From the NCBI GenBank assembly GCA_025057995.1, contig JANXEW010000001.1:403327-467326 (forward strand): a stretch of DNA of 64,000 bases, given 5' to 3'. Origin of the DNA: Thermofilaceae archaeon (GTDB lineage: Archaea > Thermoproteota > Thermoprotei > Thermofilales > Thermofilaceae). Under the pieces are notes generated by a model. The model had not been told where the DNA came from, searched no databases, and saw nothing but the letters and a program-made list of their open reading frames with translations. The position numbers and the translations under genes were made by a program. This document shows positions 1 through 8,874 of this stretch, one piece after another (position 1 is the stretch's first letter; each line of letters opens with the position of its first letter).

Positions 1-1044
1 TCGGGGGCCAGGCAGATGTCTCCAACGCCTCTCCCATGGAGCAACGTGTTGATAGTTTCCAAGGGTTTTGCAGCGAAGCTTGGAGCGTTTGTAAACAGTA
101 TAGCTGTCGTGCAGCCAAACGTTTCCAAAGTTTCGGTTGAAGAGATCGCCCGCGAAGCCGCCCACATTCTAGACGCTCGCGTTACAACTTATGTGGACGG
201 AACGTCCTACACGTTTAGTAGGTTGTTAAGCTTCGCACTCTTCGGTTGGGAGTCAATCTTGCCTCTCCTCGCCCTCGGGGTCGTCAACGTTGTAACAACT
301 CTCCTCGCAGCAGTTCACGAGAGAACTAGGGAACTCTACGTCTTCTCTTCCCTTGGCCTCTCGCCTCGCGGGGCAGCTTTGATGTTCATCGTGGAGTTTC
401 TCGTCTATGGTTTTATCGGTTCTTACGTAGGTTACATGGCTGGTTGGGCGGCAGCTACCGTCTTTAAAACCGTAGGGCTTCTCCCCGAGTCTTACGTGTT
501 CAACTACGCCTCGTTTTCAGTACTTCTCTCAATGACCGCCATATTAGTCGTATGCTTAGCTGCAGTAGCTTACCCGGCGCTGCAAGCCTCCAAGCTTATC
601 ACGCCTTCACTAGAGAGAGTTTGGAGGCCTCCTACCAAGCCGAAAGGGGATACGTGGGAAGTGGTCTTCCCGTTGAGGCTTACTTCACGGGGGGAGGCCG
701 TCAGCCTGTTGAACTACCTTAGGGAGTACTACCTTGGAGCAGGCTACTATAAATCTAGTTTCAGAGTTTCGAGCGTCAGCGATGCCGACCTTGAATCTCT
801 AGAGTTGAAGCTCAGGATCTTGCTGGCGCCTATAGAGAGTGGGACTGAACAGGAGGTTTCGATAAAAGTCATCGAGCAGCCGGGCAGGAAGTTTACGGTT
901 TCAGTGTTGACACGCTATCTTGGAGGCTCGAGAGCTGTTTGGATGAGCTCAACCCCCCTCTACTTTGACGATCTCAGGAAACAGCTGTTGTTGTGGGCGT
1001 CGATACCTGGTAGCGAGAAGGCTAAGTACGTTTCAAGAGTCTGA
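1..1044 (+). CDS. FtsX-like ABC transporter permease domain protein, C-terminal part (truncated by left window edge)
   Basis: Frame is open from base 1 (S-G-A-R-Q-M...). Three or more hydrophobic segments, 'HERTRELYVFSSLGLSPRGAALMFIVE' resembling the FtsX/MacB C-terminal permease domain; similar in layout to the C-terminus of the 43488-46337 product. Confidence 0.7.
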   Translation, partial: SGARQMSPTPLPWSNVLIVSKGFAAKLGAFVNSIAVVQPNVSKVSVEEIAREAAHILDARVTTYVDGTSYTFSRLLSFALFGWESILPLLALGVVNVVTTLLAAVHERTRELYVFSSLGLSPRGAALMFIVEFLVYGFIGSYVGYMAGWAAATVFKTVGLLPESYVFNYASFSVLLSMTAILVVCLAAVAYPALQASKLITPSLERVWRPPTKPKGDTWEVVFPLRLTSRGEAVSLLNYLREYYLGAGYYKSSFRVSSVSDADLESLELKLRILLAPIESGTEQEVSIKVIEQPGRKFTVSVLTRYLGGSRAVWMSSTPLYFDDLRKQLLLWASIPGSEKAKYVSRV

Positions 1045-1106
1045 ATCTCTACTAGAGGTTCAGCTTTCACAACGGAGACAGCTTTTACAATACACGGAAG
1101 GTTTTT

Positions 1107-1123
1107 CTCACAGCGTATGTGAG
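1107..1123 (+). promoter_or_regulatory. Hairpin (CTCACA-GCGTA-TGTGAG) overlapping the ribosome-binding region of the MttB-like gene
   Basis: Perfect 6-bp inverted repeat 8 nt upstream of the ATG at 1132; the right arm contains the GAGG Shine-Dalgarno-like sequence. Confidence 0.35.
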
Positions 1124-1131
1124 GGCTGCGT

Positions 1132-2550
1132 ATGCCTAGACCCGCTCTCGGGGTTTTACTGAGGAACGAGGCAGAAGAAGTCCATTCGAAGGCACTCGAG
1201 CTGCTTGAGAAAGTCGGAATCCTTTTCGAGGATAAACTGGTTGAAAAATTGGTTAAAGAGGCTGGCTGCGAGGTCAAGGACGGCAGGGTTTTAATACGTG
1301 AAGAGCTTGTGGGAGAGGCTCTCTCAAAGGCTCCTAAAAGGTTCGACCTCTACGACAGAGAAGGCGAACGGGTCGCTACTCTCGGCGACGGAGCGCTCGT
1401 CTTCAACCCTGGATCCGCCGCTGTGAGGATACTGGATTACGGTGCGAAGGAGCCTAGACCCCCCACTCTGGAAGATCTGAGGAAGTTCGTAGTTCTCGCC
1501 GACGCTCTAGACCACTTGAAGGCCTTGAGTACGGCGTTGGTGCCCAGCGACGTCCCAGTAGAGGTTAGCGACGCTGAGAGGCTCTACGTTGTGTTGAAGT
1601 ACTCTAGAAAGCCTGTAGTCACAGGAGGCTTCACTGTGGAAAACGTCCCAGTGATGGTAGATATGCTCGAGGCTGTGCGCAACGACTACAGGGAGAAACC
1701 TTTCGCTATCTTCGACGTGTGCCCCTCCCCCCCGCTCTCGTGGAGCTCTATAACCTCCAGGAACCTCGTGGACTTAGCTCGCCTAGGCGTCCCGGCGGAG
1801 ATAATATCGATGCCGGGTCTAGGAGGTAATGCTACTGTAACTGTCTACGGCGCTCTCCTCCAACATCACGCTGAAGTTCTCAGCGGTGTAGTAGTGGCAC
1901 AGCTTGCTTCGCCCGGGGCTAAAGTTATCTATGGTGGATCCCCTACTCTAACTCACCCGCGCTACGGGACAGCTCTCATCGCAGCTCCTGAAGCGGTGTT
2001 GGTGAGCTTAGCTTACAGGGACATGGCTAGGCTCATCAACTTGCCGTGTCATACTTACATGGCCATCTCAGACGCTAAAACTCTAGACCCTCAAGCGGGG
2101 GCTGAGGAAGGCTTTACGGCTGCTCTCGCGGCTCTAGCAGCTTTCGATGTAGTGTCTGGACCTGGGATGCTCGAGTTTGAGAGCACTCAGTCGATGGAGA
2201 AGTTGGTGATAGACAACGAGGTGTGCGGTCTAGCTTTGAGGCTGGCTAGAGGGTTCTCGTTGAACCCAAGCGACTTCGACGTGATAAGGGAGGTTGTAGA
2301 GAAAGGTAAGGGCAACTTCATGGCTCACCGGCACACGCTCCTAAACTTGAGGAAGGAGGTTCACGTACCCAAGGTTTGGGACGCTGAGCCGACGGCTAGG
2401 AGGAACCTGCTGGAATGGGCTAAGGAGGAGGTAAAGCGTATCCTGAGAGAATATGAACCTCTCGTGCTCTCTGGTGAAAGGCTCGAAAACTTGGAAAAGG
2501 TCAGGGCTAGGTTATGGCGTAAAACGGGTAGAGAACCTCCGTCTATATAA
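1132..2550 (+). CDS. Trimethylamine methyltransferase (MttB) superfamily protein, non-pyrrolysine type
   Basis: 472 aa; MttB-family features (GSAAVRILDYGAKEPRPPTLEDL; ISDAKTLDPQAGAEEGFTAALAALAAFDVVSGPG). No in-frame TAG. Confidence 0.8.
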   Translation: MPRPALGVLLRNEAEEVHSKALELLEKVGILFEDKLVEKLVKEAGCEVKDGRVLIREELVGEALSKAPKRFDLYDREGERVATLGDGALVFNPGSAAVRILDYGAKEPRPPTLEDLRKFVVLADALDHLKALSTALVPSDVPVEVSDAERLYVVLKYSRKPVVTGGFTVENVPVMVDMLEAVRNDYREKPFAIFDVCPSPPLSWSSITSRNLVDLARLGVPAEIISMPGLGGNATVTVYGALLQHHAEVLSGVVVAQLASPGAKVIYGGSPTLTHPRYGTALIAAPEAVLVSLAYRDMARLINLPCHTYMAISDAKTLDPQAGAEEGFTAALAALAAFDVVSGPGMLEFESTQSMEKLVIDNEVCGLALRLARGFSLNPSDFDVIREVVEKGKGNFMAHRHTLLNLRKEVHVPKVWDAEPTARRNLLEWAKEEVKRILREYEPLVLSGERLENLEKVRARLWRKTGREPPSI

Positions 2551-2599
2551 AAATCTTTAAGAGAAAACCATTTTAAGGTATGATGTTACTACAAGAGTC

Positions 2600-3931
2600 A
2601 TGCCGGCTGAGTTTGAACCTTATCCAGAGTTCGTTAAACTCGGCTACGTGCCAAACCCCGATAGCGACGTTATACTCTCTTTCAGAATAACTCCGAGCGA
2701 AGGTTTCACGATAGAGGATGCTGCAGGCGGCGTAGCGGCGGAAAGCAGTACCGGGACATGGACTACGCTTTACACTTGGTACGACAAAGCTCGTCTCAAC
2801 AGGCTGATGGGTAAAGCGTATGAAATTAAGGATCTCAAGGACGGTTCCTTCCTCGTCAAGATAGCGTACCCTGTCGAACTCTTCGAAGAGGGTAACATGC
2901 CTGCTTTCTTGGCCTCTGTCGCAGGAAACATCTTCGGCATGAGGAGGGTTAAGGGCCTTAGGCTTGAAGACCTATACTTGCCGAAAGCGTTCCTCGCTCA
3001 CTTCAAGGGTCCGGTGAAGGGGATTGAAGATTTAAGGAGAAAGTTGAAGGTGGAAGGAAGACCTATAGTCGGCACAGTGCCGAAACCGAAAGTAGGTTAC
3101 TCACCTGAAGAGGTTGAAAAGTTGTCTTATGACATTTTGACAGGTGGTTTGGACTTCGTCAAAGACGATGAGAACTTGGCGGGACCCAGCTACTGTCGCT
3201 TTGACGAAAGGGCGAAGTCTATAATGAGGGCTATTGACAGGGCAGAAAATGAGACTGGCGACAGGAAGGTTTGGCTAGCTAACATTACGGCTGACGTAAG
3301 GGAGATGGAACGCAGGTTGAAGCTTATCGCCGACTACGGTAATCCTTACGTGATGGTGGACGTCGTAATCACCGGTTGGTCGTCTCTCACTTACGTGAGG
3401 GACTTAGCTGAAGAGTATGGTCTAGCTATCCACGCTCACAGGGCTATGCACGCTTCTTTCACGAGGAACCCATACCACGGCATCTCGATGTTCGCTCTAG
3501 CTAAGCTTTACAGGGTGATTGGAGTCGACCAGCTGCACGTTGGTACGCCAGAGGTCGGCAAGTTAGAGGCTAAGACGATCGACGTGATAAGATGCTCTAA
3601 AGTGCTCAGGGACCGCGTATATAAGCCGGATCCTGACGACATATTCCACTTCGAGCAGGACTTCTACGGTCTTAAACCAGCTTTCCCCGTCTCCTCTGGA
3701 GGTTTACACCCTGGGACGCTTCCTGAGGTGATTAAGGTAATGGGCGTAGACCTAGTTCTTCAAGTAGGAGGAGGCGTAGTAGGGCACCCTGATGGACCTA
3801 AGGCTGGAGCTGCTGCCGTGAGACAGGCTATTGACGCAGCCTTACAGAATATACCTTTAGACGAGTACGCGAAGAACTATAAGGAATTGGCTAGAGCTTT
3901 AGAGAAGTGGGGCTTCGTAAAACCCATCTAA
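2600..3931 (+). CDS. rbcL: Ribulose-1,5-bisphosphate carboxylase/oxygenase, archaeal form III
   Basis: 443 aa; TVPKPKVGYSPEE, GGLDFVKDDEN, HAHRAMHA, QLHVGTPEVGKLEAK (loop 6 Lys), PVSSGGLHPG, LQVGGGVVGHPDG all present. Confidence 0.95.
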   Translation: MPAEFEPYPEFVKLGYVPNPDSDVILSFRITPSEGFTIEDAAGGVAAESSTGTWTTLYTWYDKARLNRLMGKAYEIKDLKDGSFLVKIAYPVELFEEGNMPAFLASVAGNIFGMRRVKGLRLEDLYLPKAFLAHFKGPVKGIEDLRRKLKVEGRPIVGTVPKPKVGYSPEEVEKLSYDILTGGLDFVKDDENLAGPSYCRFDERAKSIMRAIDRAENETGDRKVWLANITADVREMERRLKLIADYGNPYVMVDVVITGWSSLTYVRDLAEEYGLAIHAHRAMHASFTRNPYHGISMFALAKLYRVIGVDQLHVGTPEVGKLEAKTIDVIRCSKVLRDRVYKPDPDDIFHFEQDFYGLKPAFPVSSGGLHPGTLPEVIKVMGVDLVLQVGGGVVGHPDGPKAGAAAVRQAIDAALQNIPLDEYAKNYKELARALEKWGFVKPI

Positions 3932-4077
3932 GGTAAAACGCTTACAAGTCAAGCGAGAAAACCTCCGGTAGAGGTAGTCACTGTTGTCAACATAGGGTAA
4001 ACTCTTCGCTATAAGTAACCTAATTGATCACTGATACAAGTTTAGGTTGAGTACATGAGAGATGCTTAACTGAACTG

Positions 4078-4923
4078 TTAGTTTAGAAACTGTTTGAGGT
4101 CCAAGTGACTTTCTCTCTTATGAGGGAAAGATTGTTGGAACTCCACCCCAAGATTCTCGCAGAGTTTCTCTATTAACCTCCTCACGTTAGCTCTCCATCG
4201 ACTACTCGCATCCGTCGCGTGGGGATATATTTTTGTCACCTGTTTCATCGGGTTCTCAAGACAGTGTTTCATCCTGAAGTAGTCGAAGTATAGTTTGGAA
4301 CCGGTAGCTTGAGCTACTTCGATGATCGTCTTAATGTTGTCTTCATCATCGTTTACTCCTCTCATTAAGGGGCCGAGGAAAAGCCATGTTTCAACGCCAT
4401 TGTCGCTCAGTTTCTCAAGAGCTTTCGCTCTAGCCGCTGGTTCAGGTGCATTAGGTTCGATAAGTTTCGCTAAACCCGTTTCCACAGTTGTAATCGTTAA
4501 ACCAACGTCGACAGAATGTCTCCACTTTGTAAACAGGTCAAGGTCCCTTAACACTAGGGGAGATTTTGTCTGTATACTCACCCTAAAACCGGAACGAAGC
4601 AGTAGTTCAAGACCCCTCCTCGCCAGTTTCTCGACCTCTTCGATAGGTTGGTAGGGGTCGGTGATCGTGGATACGCCTACGACACCTCTCTTAACCCTCT
4701 CCGCCTCCCTTGCAAGCAATTCAAGCGCGTTCTCCTTCACGTATACGATGGACCCCCACCGTTCGACAGCGTCCCTGAACCGCGTATAGCATCGAGCGTA
4801 GCAGTAGAGGCAGCCGTGCGAACATCCGGCGTAAGGGTTGTAAGCGTAATCAAGGTCGTAAAGATTTGACTTTGCTAGAATGCTAACAGCTTTGATTCGT
4901 TTGTACTCGATGTTCACAACCAA
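4078..4923 (-). CDS. Radical SAM protein, spore photoproduct lyase-like family
   Basis: 281 aa; YNPYAGCSHGCLYCYARCYTRF gives the CxxxCxxC cluster; ITDPYQPIE and TKSPLVLRDLDL motifs. Confidence 0.85.
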   Translation of the reverse strand: MVVNIEYKRIKAVSILAKSNLYDLDYAYNPYAGCSHGCLYCYARCYTRFRDAVERWGSIVYVKENALELLAREAERVKRGVVGVSTITDPYQPIEEVEKLARRGLELLLRSGFRVSIQTKSPLVLRDLDLFTKWRHSVDVGLTITTVETGLAKLIEPNAPEPAARAKALEKLSDNGVETWLFLGPLMRGVNDDEDNIKTIIEVAQATGSKLYFDYFRMKHCLENPMKQVTKIYPHATDASSRWRANVRRLIEKLCENLGVEFQQSFPHKRESHLDLKQFLN

Positions 4924-6131
4924 GCCTCCAGGCGTTCCTGCCTGATCAACATTTTCAATAAAGTCGACTTATTAAACCAGACGCTGAGGGGAAGGCGCGT
5001 AGCTTTTCCCAAATGTTCTACTACTTCTCTAAGCGTTTCAAATCTTTCCGGCCTAGACTTGAAGAGGGCTCTCACGTTTTCACGGACAAACCAGACTCCT
5101 ATCGGAAGAAAGAAACCTTCATAGATTTCACGTATGAGTATTACGACGCCTTGAAACTTCTCCTTCATCAGGTACTCCGCCGCGGCGAGTCGAGCAGCGT
5201 AGTAACAACCTCCGAGAGACGCATACGTGCTCCTCCCGTGGTAACCTTCCCAATCCCCCTCCACCTCCACTCTAGCGCCCGGGTTCCAAGTGGTGTGAGG
5301 GAACCATGCTTCAATCCACTCATAGCTCCATGATCCAGGCGCGATTATAGCGACGAACGTATTGTGGTAGTGTCTTCTCTCGAAGTAAAGGTAATGGTTG
5401 AGAGTCTTCAGTTTCTTGACGCAGGCTACTAAATGCTTGGAGACCGTGTCGTCTACAGCTGTTATCGACCACCGTGTTGGGACAAGCCTGCGCAACTTTC
5501 CCGTCCCCAGCGCGCCGACTGAGAGCGCTCTCTGAATCACGGAGACTGGTACACCGCTTTTATAGAGGTATAGGATGGCTTCACCCGCTTTAAAGTCTAT
5601 GTCATAGAAAGCCTTCTCTAGCGGGGGTAAAGGCTTCGACTCACCTAGTAGCTTAAGTTTTTCAACGGGTGCAGCCGGTCCCATGGGAGGGGCGAAAGCG
5701 TCAAGCTTAACGCTTGCTTTCGGAGGCTTCTCGAATCGCAGCTCGAGGTCAACTGGACGCTGGGATAATGCTAAAAGTTGCAGCTCTTGGAGGCCTTGGG
5801 TCTTCCTCACGTCCACAGCTGTCACACCTCTTACTAGACTGAGCCTCATCTTCAACACATCCCTGAGAGTAAGCTCCAGCCAACGTTCCGGTGTGTCGTA
5901 GACGCTTGTATCACCTGTCTCTGGAGGTGCAGCAGGAGCTATTCGTACCCTAGGGTAGCCTACTCTCCCGACGAATACTGAAGGGGGGGATGAACCCTCT
6001 AAGACGCTGGCGCATGGAATAGGGGGACTCTCTATGACTCGCCACAAGTCGAATACGGGGCATGCGTGCTTCCCACAAAGTCCTTTAGCACCCCTGCAAA
6101 GTAAGCAAAGAGACGTCGCTTTTGTAGACAT
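4914..6131 (-). CDS. nreA: Nre family archaeal DNA repair protein
   Basis: 405 aa; N-terminal CLLCRGAKGLCGKHACPV zinc motif; GSSPPSVFVGRVGYPRVRIAP; C-terminal QERLEAWL resembling a PCNA-interacting peptide. Confidence 0.85.
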   Translation of the reverse strand: MSTKATSLCLLCRGAKGLCGKHACPVFDLWRVIESPPIPCASVLEGSSPPSVFVGRVGYPRVRIAPAAPPETGDTSVYDTPERWLELTLRDVLKMRLSLVRGVTAVDVRKTQGLQELQLLALSQRPVDLELRFEKPPKASVKLDAFAPPMGPAAPVEKLKLLGESKPLPPLEKAFYDIDFKAGEAILYLYKSGVPVSVIQRALSVGALGTGKLRRLVPTRWSITAVDDTVSKHLVACVKKLKTLNHYLYFERRHYHNTFVAIIAPGSWSYEWIEAWFPHTTWNPGARVEVEGDWEGYHGRSTYASLGGCYYAARLAAAEYLMKEKFQGVVILIREIYEGFFLPIGVWFVRENVRALFKSRPERFETLREVVEHLGKATRLPLSVWFNKSTLLKMLIRQERLEAWL

Positions 6132-6292
6132 CCTTGCCGCTATACGAAGTGAGGGAGTTATTAAAGTATCTTTCTTTCATATATGAACTTGAGACCTCAA
6201 TATTTTTCTGAAAACTATAGATGTTCGCTTAAAGTCGTTCAATGTTTTAGAATACCGCTAAAAATATCTACCACCCCTTTTAAGTTACAGCG

Positions 6293-6397
6293 GGGCTGCC
6301 GAGTACCTCCGGGGTCATGAGACTCACCCTAACTGAAGCGTAAGGGGGGTCCGCCCTATACTCGGCAGCCCTCCTTCCGCTTTCAGCTAGCTAAAGC
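6293..6397. ncRNA. Candidate structured RNA or switch element with mutually exclusive or pseudoknotted helices
   Basis: 13-bp perfect inverted repeat GGGCTGCCGAGTA (6293-6305)/TACTCGGCAGCCC (6359-6371). Second helix CTGAAGCGTAAGGGGGG (6333-6349)/CCCTCCTTCCGCTTTCAG (6369-6386). Third hairpin GCTTT/AAAGC (6379-6397). Intergenic, AT-rich TATA-like sequence upstream at ~6259-6269. Confidence 0.6.
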
Positions 6398-6437
6398 TTC
6401 GGGTGAATTTAAATATCTTTAACTAAACAACTAGTAC

Positions 6438-7367
6438 ATGACTGTCCGGCTGTTCGCCGTTTTGCTTGTGTTAGCATCGAGTGTTTTTGTTACAGCTCAA
6501 CCGACTGTATATATACTAAATGTTCGCGAGTCGGCTGGCTCTTGGACAACACCTAATTTCCTAGCTTTAAGGATTCAAGAGCTTCTTCAATCGGCTTCTG
6601 AGGAGCTTGGGCTAGAGCTGAGTGTTAAGACTGTAGAGTCGATAGAGGATTGGGAGAAGCTCGTTAGCGAAGCGCCTCAGGGCGTAGTCGTCATCAACGC
6701 GCACGGGGAGCTCGTCCCAGTTCCCCCGAAGTATGGTGTAGATTGGCAACTCTTCTACAGGGACTTGGCGATGAACATAATGTATCGGGGGTGGGTTTGG
6801 GTGAACCCCGTCGGTTACGGTTTCTTCTACGTGACGTACAATTACACGAAAACTGCGGAGGGTAGATGGGATTGGGATCAGTTGACGGTAGATGCGGCAG
6901 GTCTTGAAGTGTTAGGAGGTTGGCTAGGAATAATTGCCACTGCGTGGCCAGAGCAGGCTGGCGGTACGCTGCAGGTAACACAGGTGGGCAGGCATGTTTT
7001 CGACGTGCTCGGCTATAACCTACCGGATACGCCTAACGCCCCCAGACCCCTTACAACAAATATACCAGCATCATGGTACTTTTACGTCTATGCAAGTGGA
7101 GACGTTACAGCTTACTCGTGCGCAGCTTTTGAAATAGGTAAGGGAGCCTTGATGTGGGGTGGCTGGGCTTCCAGCCCTACTGAACAACAGGCGATGGTTG
7201 CAGCAGCTTTGACTCTTTACTACCTCTACCCGGCGCAGCTTGAAGCAGCTCAACCGAAGCCCAAAGGGTTGACGCCTGAGCAGCTTATCCTGATAGCTTG
7301 GGGTACCGTAGTGATGATCGTGCTCCTCATAGTCGTGAGCTTCCTCTTAAAGAGGAAGGGCCGGTAA
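6438..7367 (+). CDS. Exported, C-terminally membrane-anchored protein of unknown function
   Basis: 309 aa; N-terminal signal peptide ending VTAQPTVYI; C-terminal TM helix plus LLKRKGR. Confidence 0.7.
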   Translation: MTVRLFAVLLVLASSVFVTAQPTVYILNVRESAGSWTTPNFLALRIQELLQSASEELGLELSVKTVESIEDWEKLVSEAPQGVVVINAHGELVPVPPKYGVDWQLFYRDLAMNIMYRGWVWVNPVGYGFFYVTYNYTKTAEGRWDWDQLTVDAAGLEVLGGWLGIIATAWPEQAGGTLQVTQVGRHVFDVLGYNLPDTPNAPRPLTTNIPASWYFYVYASGDVTAYSCAAFEIGKGALMWGGWASSPTEQQAMVAAALTLYYLYPAQLEAAQPKPKGLTPEQLILIAWGTVVMIVLLIVVSFLLKRKGR

Positions 7368-7528
7368 AGCGGTTTAAGGATGTGTCATGGCCTTCTCATT
7401 GGTTCAATAGTTTAAGATAAACGGTCGAAAATCTTCTCGGTGTTTAGAGCTTTAAGGTGGATTTCTCGATTGACGCCAAGGCTGAGGGTTGAGTAAAGGT
7501 TTTCTACCATTCATGTTGTAAGCTTTTA

Positions 7529-8395
7529 ATGACGTTGAAGGTTGTCGTCGACACTGACATAGGAGACGATATAGATGATGCGTTCGCGTTAGCTCTAGCT
7601 TGTCTTTCACCTGAGTTAGAGGTTGTCGCAGTCACGACAGTATACGGCGACGTGAAAGCTAGGGCTGAGCTTGCAACTCGGTTGCTAAACTCTCTGGGCA
7701 GGGATGACATACCCGTTGCGCTTGGAGCTTCGAAACCGATATTGGGTGTTGGCCCCAGTTCTCAACCAACCTACTACAGGGCTTTAAAGGATGAAGGTAG
7801 GCGTGTTAAGTCGATCGAGGATAATGCTTTAGACGTGCTTGAGAAATTGGTTAAAGCGGGGGAGGTGGATGTTCTCATTACGCTTGGTCCTATGACTAAC
7901 GCTGCACTTTTTCTCCTTAAGAGGCCCGACTTAGCTGAGGGGCTGAAGCTGGTCTCTATGGGAGGAGCGTACTTCATGAATACCGCAGAGTACAACGTTA
8001 AGTGCGATCCTGAGGCTGCAAGCATACTTGTTGACTCCAACTGCGAAAAGGTCTTAGTCGGGCTCGATGTAACGTTGAAGTGTTTAATGAAGCAGGAAAT
8101 GATCGAAGCCTTAAGGGCCGCAGATAGGGAGCATACGAGAGTCCTCTGGTCTTATACGCAAGCTTGGATGGAGGCGAGCAGGCACCTCCCTATACTCCAC
8201 GACCCTCTTGCGGTTGCAGTAGCCTTCGAGCGAAACTTGGTGGAGGTTCAACCAGCGCACGTGAAGGTAGAGTTAACTGGTCGCTACACAAGAGGTTATA
8301 CGGTAATTGAAAAAGGTGACCCAAACGCGGTCATCTGTAAAGATGTCAATGTAGAAAAGTTCCTAAATCTATTTACTAAGAGGGTGTTAGGTTAG
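7529..8395 (+). CDS. Inosine-uridine preferring nucleoside hydrolase family protein
   Basis: 288 aa; VVVDTDIGDDIDDAFAL N-terminal Ca/ribose-binding motif; LGPMTNAALFL; GGAYF; HDPLAVAVA. Confidence 0.92.
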   Translation: MTLKVVVDTDIGDDIDDAFALALACLSPELEVVAVTTVYGDVKARAELATRLLNSLGRDDIPVALGASKPILGVGPSSQPTYYRALKDEGRRVKSIEDNALDVLEKLVKAGEVDVLITLGPMTNAALFLLKRPDLAEGLKLVSMGGAYFMNTAEYNVKCDPEAASILVDSNCEKVLVGLDVTLKCLMKQEMIEALRAADREHTRVLWSYTQAWMEASRHLPILHDPLAVAVAFERNLVEVQPAHVKVELTGRYTRGYTVIEKGDPNAVICKDVNVEKFLNLFTKRVLG

Positions 8396-8506
8396 CCGGC
8401 AGGCGAGTCAATCGATCGTCGAAGTCACAAGTGTGTCCTAGCCCGGCTCCCCCTTTCTTCCAGCGAACCGTTGGACTATAGTGTATACCAGAGATACTGC
8501 ACGGTT
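8394..8506. ncRNA. Possible structured RNA segment (two hairpin-bounded units)
   Basis: AGCCGG (8394-8399)/CCGGCT (8443-8448), and AACCGT (8466-8471)/ACGGTT (8501-8506) enclosing AGTGTAT/AGATACT; lies in a 480-nt gap between convergent genes. Confidence 0.3.
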
Positions 8507-8874
8507 GACCCCAGGTCTTCACTTTCCTCGTATCGCTCATCAAAGCGTAGTGGTGGGTAGACTTTAGGAGAAGCAATGCTTGAAAACGCCCTACTTTTTC
8601 ATTTCTTCTCTACTAGCCTTGTCTCTAGCCTCTAGCTTTCTAGAGCTAGTCATGTGTCCAAAACTTCTATAGCAAGCTGAAAAACTTCAAACGGTTTAAA
8701 CTCCTACACATGGATCCATTATCAATTCTTCCGTGAACTCATGAAAGAGGACACGTTGAAGGTCTACGAGGTTTCAACTTTAAGGACAGGCTATTCACAA
8801 GGAAGCACAATCAACTCATCTTATCACATCAATAATAAAAGATGTAATATTCTCTACGCTTTACGTACTACAAA

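Noticed and set aside
1132-2550. Pyrrolysine (amber) use in the MttB homologue
   Set aside because: Full-length frame has no internal TAG.
4322-4654. Antisense ORFs such as 4322-4654, 35592-36053 and similar
   Set aside because: Low-complexity Ser/Thr/Pro-rich translations opposite well-supported genes; typical shadow ORFs.
6293-6371. Canonical H/ACA guide RNA or tRNA
   Set aside because: No ACA after the lower stem on either strand, no tRNA arms or T-loop consensus.
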